Source: an uncultured Blautia sp. (GTDB lineage Bacteria > Bacillota > Clostridia > Lachnospirales > Lachnospiraceae). Taken from it: 8,164 bases of DNA. Location of the stretch: NCBI GenBank assembly GCA_934409175.1, contig CAKRVX010000090.1, forward strand, positions 1-8,164, written 5' to 3'. Below, in pieces: positions 6,860 through 8,164 of the stretch (positions within the stretch are counted from its first letter, which is position 1; the number at the start of each line of letters is the position of its first letter). The position numbers and the translations under genes were made by a program. Under the pieces are notes generated by a model. It was given only the letters and a program-made list of their open reading frames with translations. It did no database searches and was not told where the DNA came from.

Positions 6860-6884
6860 AATTACTATGTGCAAAATAGTAATT
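6860..6884. promoter_or_regulatory. Inverted repeat in the ATPase operon leader (operator-like or hairpin)
   Basis: AATTACTA (6860-6867) and its exact reverse complement TAGTAATT (6877-6884) flank a 9-nt spacer. It lies about 40-65 nt upstream of the first ATPase gene and just downstream of a possible minus-strand -10 box. It could be a protein binding site or an mRNA leader hairpin. No regulator can be named. Confidence 0.4.
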
Positions 6885-6894
6885 TCTGTTACAT

Positions 6895-6923
6895 ATCATA
6901 CACCTATTTGGTGAAAAAAACCA
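6895..6923 (-). promoter_or_regulatory. Possible promoter of the ATPase operon
   Basis: On the minus strand a -10-like TATGAT (6895-6900) lies about 75 bp upstream of the first gene, within strongly A+T-rich DNA. At 17-bp spacing the -35 region reads TGGTTT, a poor match. A second weak pair, TTGTTT and TATGTT 17 bp apart, lies further upstream (about 6938-6966). An operon promoter must lie between 6835 and about 7000, but which box is used is not settled by the sequence. Confidence 0.3.
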
Positions 6924-7024
6924 TGTAATTTTTTTGAAACATAGAAAATTGATAAATATTAAACAAATGAACAATGAACTGTTTATTTTTCAACAAAAAA
7001 AAATAGGCATTTGGCAGGGGAGTG

Positions 7025-7033
7025 TGGTATACT
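7025..7033 (+). promoter_or_regulatory. Extended -10 promoter for trmB
   Basis: TGG-TATACT (7025-7033) is a TGn extended -10 element with five of six -10 bases matching consensus, about 45 bp before the trmB start. No good -35 box sits at 17 bp (AGGCAT region), as is common for extended -10 promoters. Transcription would begin near 7040. Confidence 0.6.
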
Positions 7034-7067
7034 TTGAGATACTGTATGAAAACTGATAGGATTTTAT

Positions 7068-7072
7068 GGAGG
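7068..7072 (+). promoter_or_regulatory. Ribosome binding site that fixes the trmB start
   Basis: GGAGG ends 5 nt before the ATG at 7078. It overlaps the in-frame ATG at 7066, so that earlier codon cannot use it. Confidence 0.88.
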
Positions 7073-7077
7073 ATATT

Positions 7078-7731
7078 ATGAGATTAAGAAATATTCCGGG
7101 AGCTCAGGATGCAATCCTGGAGAGTCCTTATGTGATCCAGCAGCCTGAGAGCCATAAAGGAAGCTGGGAAAATGTTTTTGAGAAAAAACAGCCGATCCAT
7201 ATAGAGGTAGGAATGGGAAAGGGAAGGTTCCTGATGGATCTCGCCAGACTTCATCCGGAAATCAACTATGTCGGAATTGAAATGTACGACAGCGTTCTTC
7301 TTCGCGCATTGCAAAAAAGACATGAACTGGAGGAGGATGGCGTGGTTTATTCCAATTTATATTTTATGCGTGTGGACGCCAGACTTCTGCCGGATATTTT
7401 TGACAAAGGTGAGGTTGATAAGATTTATCTGAATTTCTCGGATCCCTGGCCTAAGGCGCGTCATGCCAAACGTCGTCTCACTTCAAGGGAATTCCTGGCA
7501 CGTTATGATCAGATCCTGGTACCTGATGGAAAAGTAGAGTTTAAGACCGATAATAAAGGATTGTTTGAATTTTCTCTGGAAGAAGTGAAGGAAACCAAAT
7601 GGAATCTGGATGCATTTACTTTTGATCTGCACCATAATGAAGAAATGGTAAAAGGAAATGTAATGACAGAGTATGAAGAAAAGTTTTCTTCCATGGGAAA
7701 TCCAATCTGTAAGATGGTAATTTCCAGATAA
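7078..7731 (+). CDS. trmB: tRNA (guanine(46)-N7)-methyltransferase
   Basis: A 217-aa S-adenosylmethionine-dependent enzyme that makes N7-methylguanosine at position 46 in the variable loop of tRNAs. The SAM-binding motif EVGMGKGRF is at 43-51, followed by the acidic GIE at 66-68. The family-defining NFSDPWPKARHAKRRL is at 119-134, FKTDN at 155-159, and the C-terminal TEYEEKFSSMGNPI at 197-210. All expected motifs are present and the length is normal. The start at 7078 gives MRLRNIPGA, the usual N-terminus, with GGAGG 5 nt before it; the ATG at 7066 is rejected. It is transcribed away from the ATPase operon under its own promoter. No clear intrinsic terminator follows it, so it may be co-transcribed with the small ORF downstream. 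Confidence 0.97.
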   Translation: MRLRNIPGAQDAILESPYVIQQPESHKGSWENVFEKKQPIHIEVGMGKGRFLMDLARLHPEINYVGIEMYDSVLLRALQKRHELEEDGVVYSNLYFMRVDARLLPDIFDKGEVDKIYLNFSDPWPKARHAKRRLTSREFLARYDQILVPDGKVEFKTDNKGLFEFSLEEVKETKWNLDAFTFDLHHNEEMVKGNVMTEYEEKFSSMGNPICKMVISR

Positions 7732-7759
7732 AAGACAGACTGATGACGGGAATATAAAG

Positions 7760-7825
7760 AAAGACAGCAGCATAAAATAATTCAAGTAGATTTCGGGGCG
7801 CGAAGCGTCCCGGGGAGCTGTCTTT
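7760..7825 (+). repeat. Long stem structure between trmB and the small ORF
   Basis: AAAGACAGC (7760-7768) is exactly complementary to GCTGTCTTT (7817-7825). Inside lies a G+C-rich hairpin: CGGGGCGC (7794-7801) pairs with GCGTCCCG (7805-7812), with one G-U wobble and a GAA loop. Neither direction has a T-tract right after it, so it is not a classic intrinsic terminator. A second AAAGACAG at 7731-7738, overlapping the trmB stop, could compete for the same 3' arm. The 3' side covers the ribosome binding site and first bases of the small ORF that follows. Confidence 0.55.
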
Positions 7826-7979
7826 GAAAAGGAAAAAGTCTTTTCATAATAAAATAATGCTTTTCGGATATGAACATCGCTCCTTTGATAAAGCTATGGG
7901 GCAGGTACAGAAATCAGCAGAAGAACTGAATAAGTTACTGAATAAAATGTCTAAAAAGGATGAAAAAAAGGAAAAATAA
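7824..7979 (+). CDS. Small basic hypothetical protein (51 aa, tentative)
   Basis: I do not recognise this protein. Read from TTG (7824) it is 51 aa; read from ATG (7857) it is 40 aa, beginning MLFGYEHRSFDKAMGQVQ. The TTG is favoured because GGGAG (7813-7817) lies 6 nt upstream, while the ATG has no ribosome binding site. The N-terminus is basic (MKRKKSFHNK), the middle (about 24-43) looks like an amphipathic helix (DKAMGQVQKSAEELNKLLNK), and the tail is almost all Lys, Asp and Glu (KKDEKKEK). There is no membrane segment or signal peptide. Translation signals overlap a strong stem, so expression may be limited or regulated. It could be a real small protein or a chance reading frame; the amphipathic, non-random composition slightly favours real. 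Confidence 0.45.
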   Translation: MKRKKSFHNKIMLFGYEHRSFDKAMGQVQKSAEELNKLLNKMSKKDEKKEK

Positions 7980-8007
7980 AAAAATTAAAAAAAATATGAA
8001 ATACCTA

Positions 8008-8036
8008 TTGACATTTTATGTATCATTTTATATAAT
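8008..8036 (+). promoter_or_regulatory. Consensus sigma-70/sigma-A promoter for tRNA-Lys
   Basis: TTGACA (8008-8013) and TATAAT (8031-8036) are both perfect consensus hexamers separated by exactly 17 bp. A-rich tracts from about 7964 to 7999 could act as an UP element; they overlap the end of the small ORF. Transcription would start near 8043, about 40 nt before the tRNA. Confidence 0.92.
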
Positions 8037-8082
8037 ATCACTTGCGTTGAGGAACTACCTTAAAGCAATAACTAAAGAAAAT

Positions 8083-8155
8083 GCGCTTTTAGCTCAGTTG
8101 GTAGAGCACCTGACTCTTAATCAGGGTGTCCAGGGTTCGAACCCCTGAAGGCGCA
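8083..8155 (+). tRNA. tRNA-Lys (anticodon CTT)
   Basis: A 73-nt tRNA with a full cloverleaf. The acceptor stem GCGCTTT pairs with AAGGCGC (one G-U). The D arm is GCTC...GAGC. The anticodon stem CCTGA/TCAGG carries the loop CTCTTAA with anticodon CTT at 8116-8118, which reads AAG lysine codons. The T arm is CAGGG-TTCGAAC-CCCTG. The discriminator base is A (8155). CCA is not encoded (CTA follows), so it must be added after transcription. A consensus promoter lies upstream. The window ends 9 nt later, so a terminator or further tRNAs cannot be seen. Confidence 0.97.
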
Positions 8156-8164
8156 CTAAGAACA

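Noticed and set aside
7011..7033. TTGGCA as the -35 of the trmB promoter
   Set aside because: It is only 11 bp from TATACT, too close for a sigma-70/sigma-A promoter. The extended -10 explains the site better.
7084..7785. Minus-strand frames opposite trmB
   Set aside because: Antisense to a gene with complete TrmB motifs; no ribosome binding sites or recognisable products.
7826..7845. GAAAAG/CTTTTC stem as a trmB terminator
   Set aside because: The stem is A-T-rich and weak, with an 8-nt loop, and no T-run follows.
7960..8148. 62-codon plus-strand frame running into the tRNA
   Set aside because: It would overlap the small ORF tail, the promoter and nearly the whole tRNA-Lys. Its last 20 or so residues are just translated tRNA, a common artefact.
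1..8164. Mobile element, phage, CRISPR or defence system
   Set aside because: I found no transposase, integrase, direct-repeat array or defence-type protein. All long coding regions are housekeeping genes.

Overview
This window most likely comes from an anaerobic Gram-positive bacterium of the class Clostridia, probably Lachnospiraceae. The reasons are the V/A-type (archaeal-type) ATPase operon with strong AGGAGG ribosome binding sites, the proteolipid subunit whose sequence resembles those I recall from that family, and moderate G+C genes separated by very A+T-rich intergenic DNA. The family assignment is an inference; the gene assignments are much firmer.

Positions 1-6818, minus strand: a V/A-type ATPase operon. 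In transcription order it encodes a coiled-coil G/H-like stalk subunit (6507-6818), C (5415-6458), I (3460-5403), K (2795-3226), F (2485-2793), E (1885-2472), A (120-1892) and the first 18 codons of B (1-56). B runs off the left edge, and subunit D, expected after B, is not in the window. Genes are tightly packed (gaps of 1, 11, 12, 48 and 63 bp, and an 8-bp E/A overlap) except for a 233-bp gap between I and K that is full of inverted repeats. Together the products form a rotary motor: A and B form the catalytic head, C and F (with D) the central shaft, E and the G/H-like protein the peripheral stalks, K the membrane rotor ring and I the membrane stator. It couples ATP hydrolysis or synthesis to H+ or Na+ movement. 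The K sequence lacks the glutamine and threonine expected of the well-studied Na+ type.

Positions 6819-7077: an A+T-rich divergent promoter region serving the ATPase operon (leftward) and trmB (rightward).

Positions 7078-7731, plus strand: trmB, the tRNA (guanine-N7-)-methyltransferase.

Positions 7732-8164, plus strand: a large stem structure (7760-7825), an unrecognised small lysine-rich ORF of 51 codons (7824-7979), a textbook sigma-70/sigma-A promoter (8008-8036), and a tRNA-Lys(CTT) gene (8083-8155).

The parts that standard annotation does not explain are the structured ntpI-ntpK gap, the unusual N-terminal hairpin of subunit K with a signal-peptidase-like site, and the hairpin plus small ORF after trmB. 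No CRISPR array, insertion sequence, phage gene or defence gene was seen.
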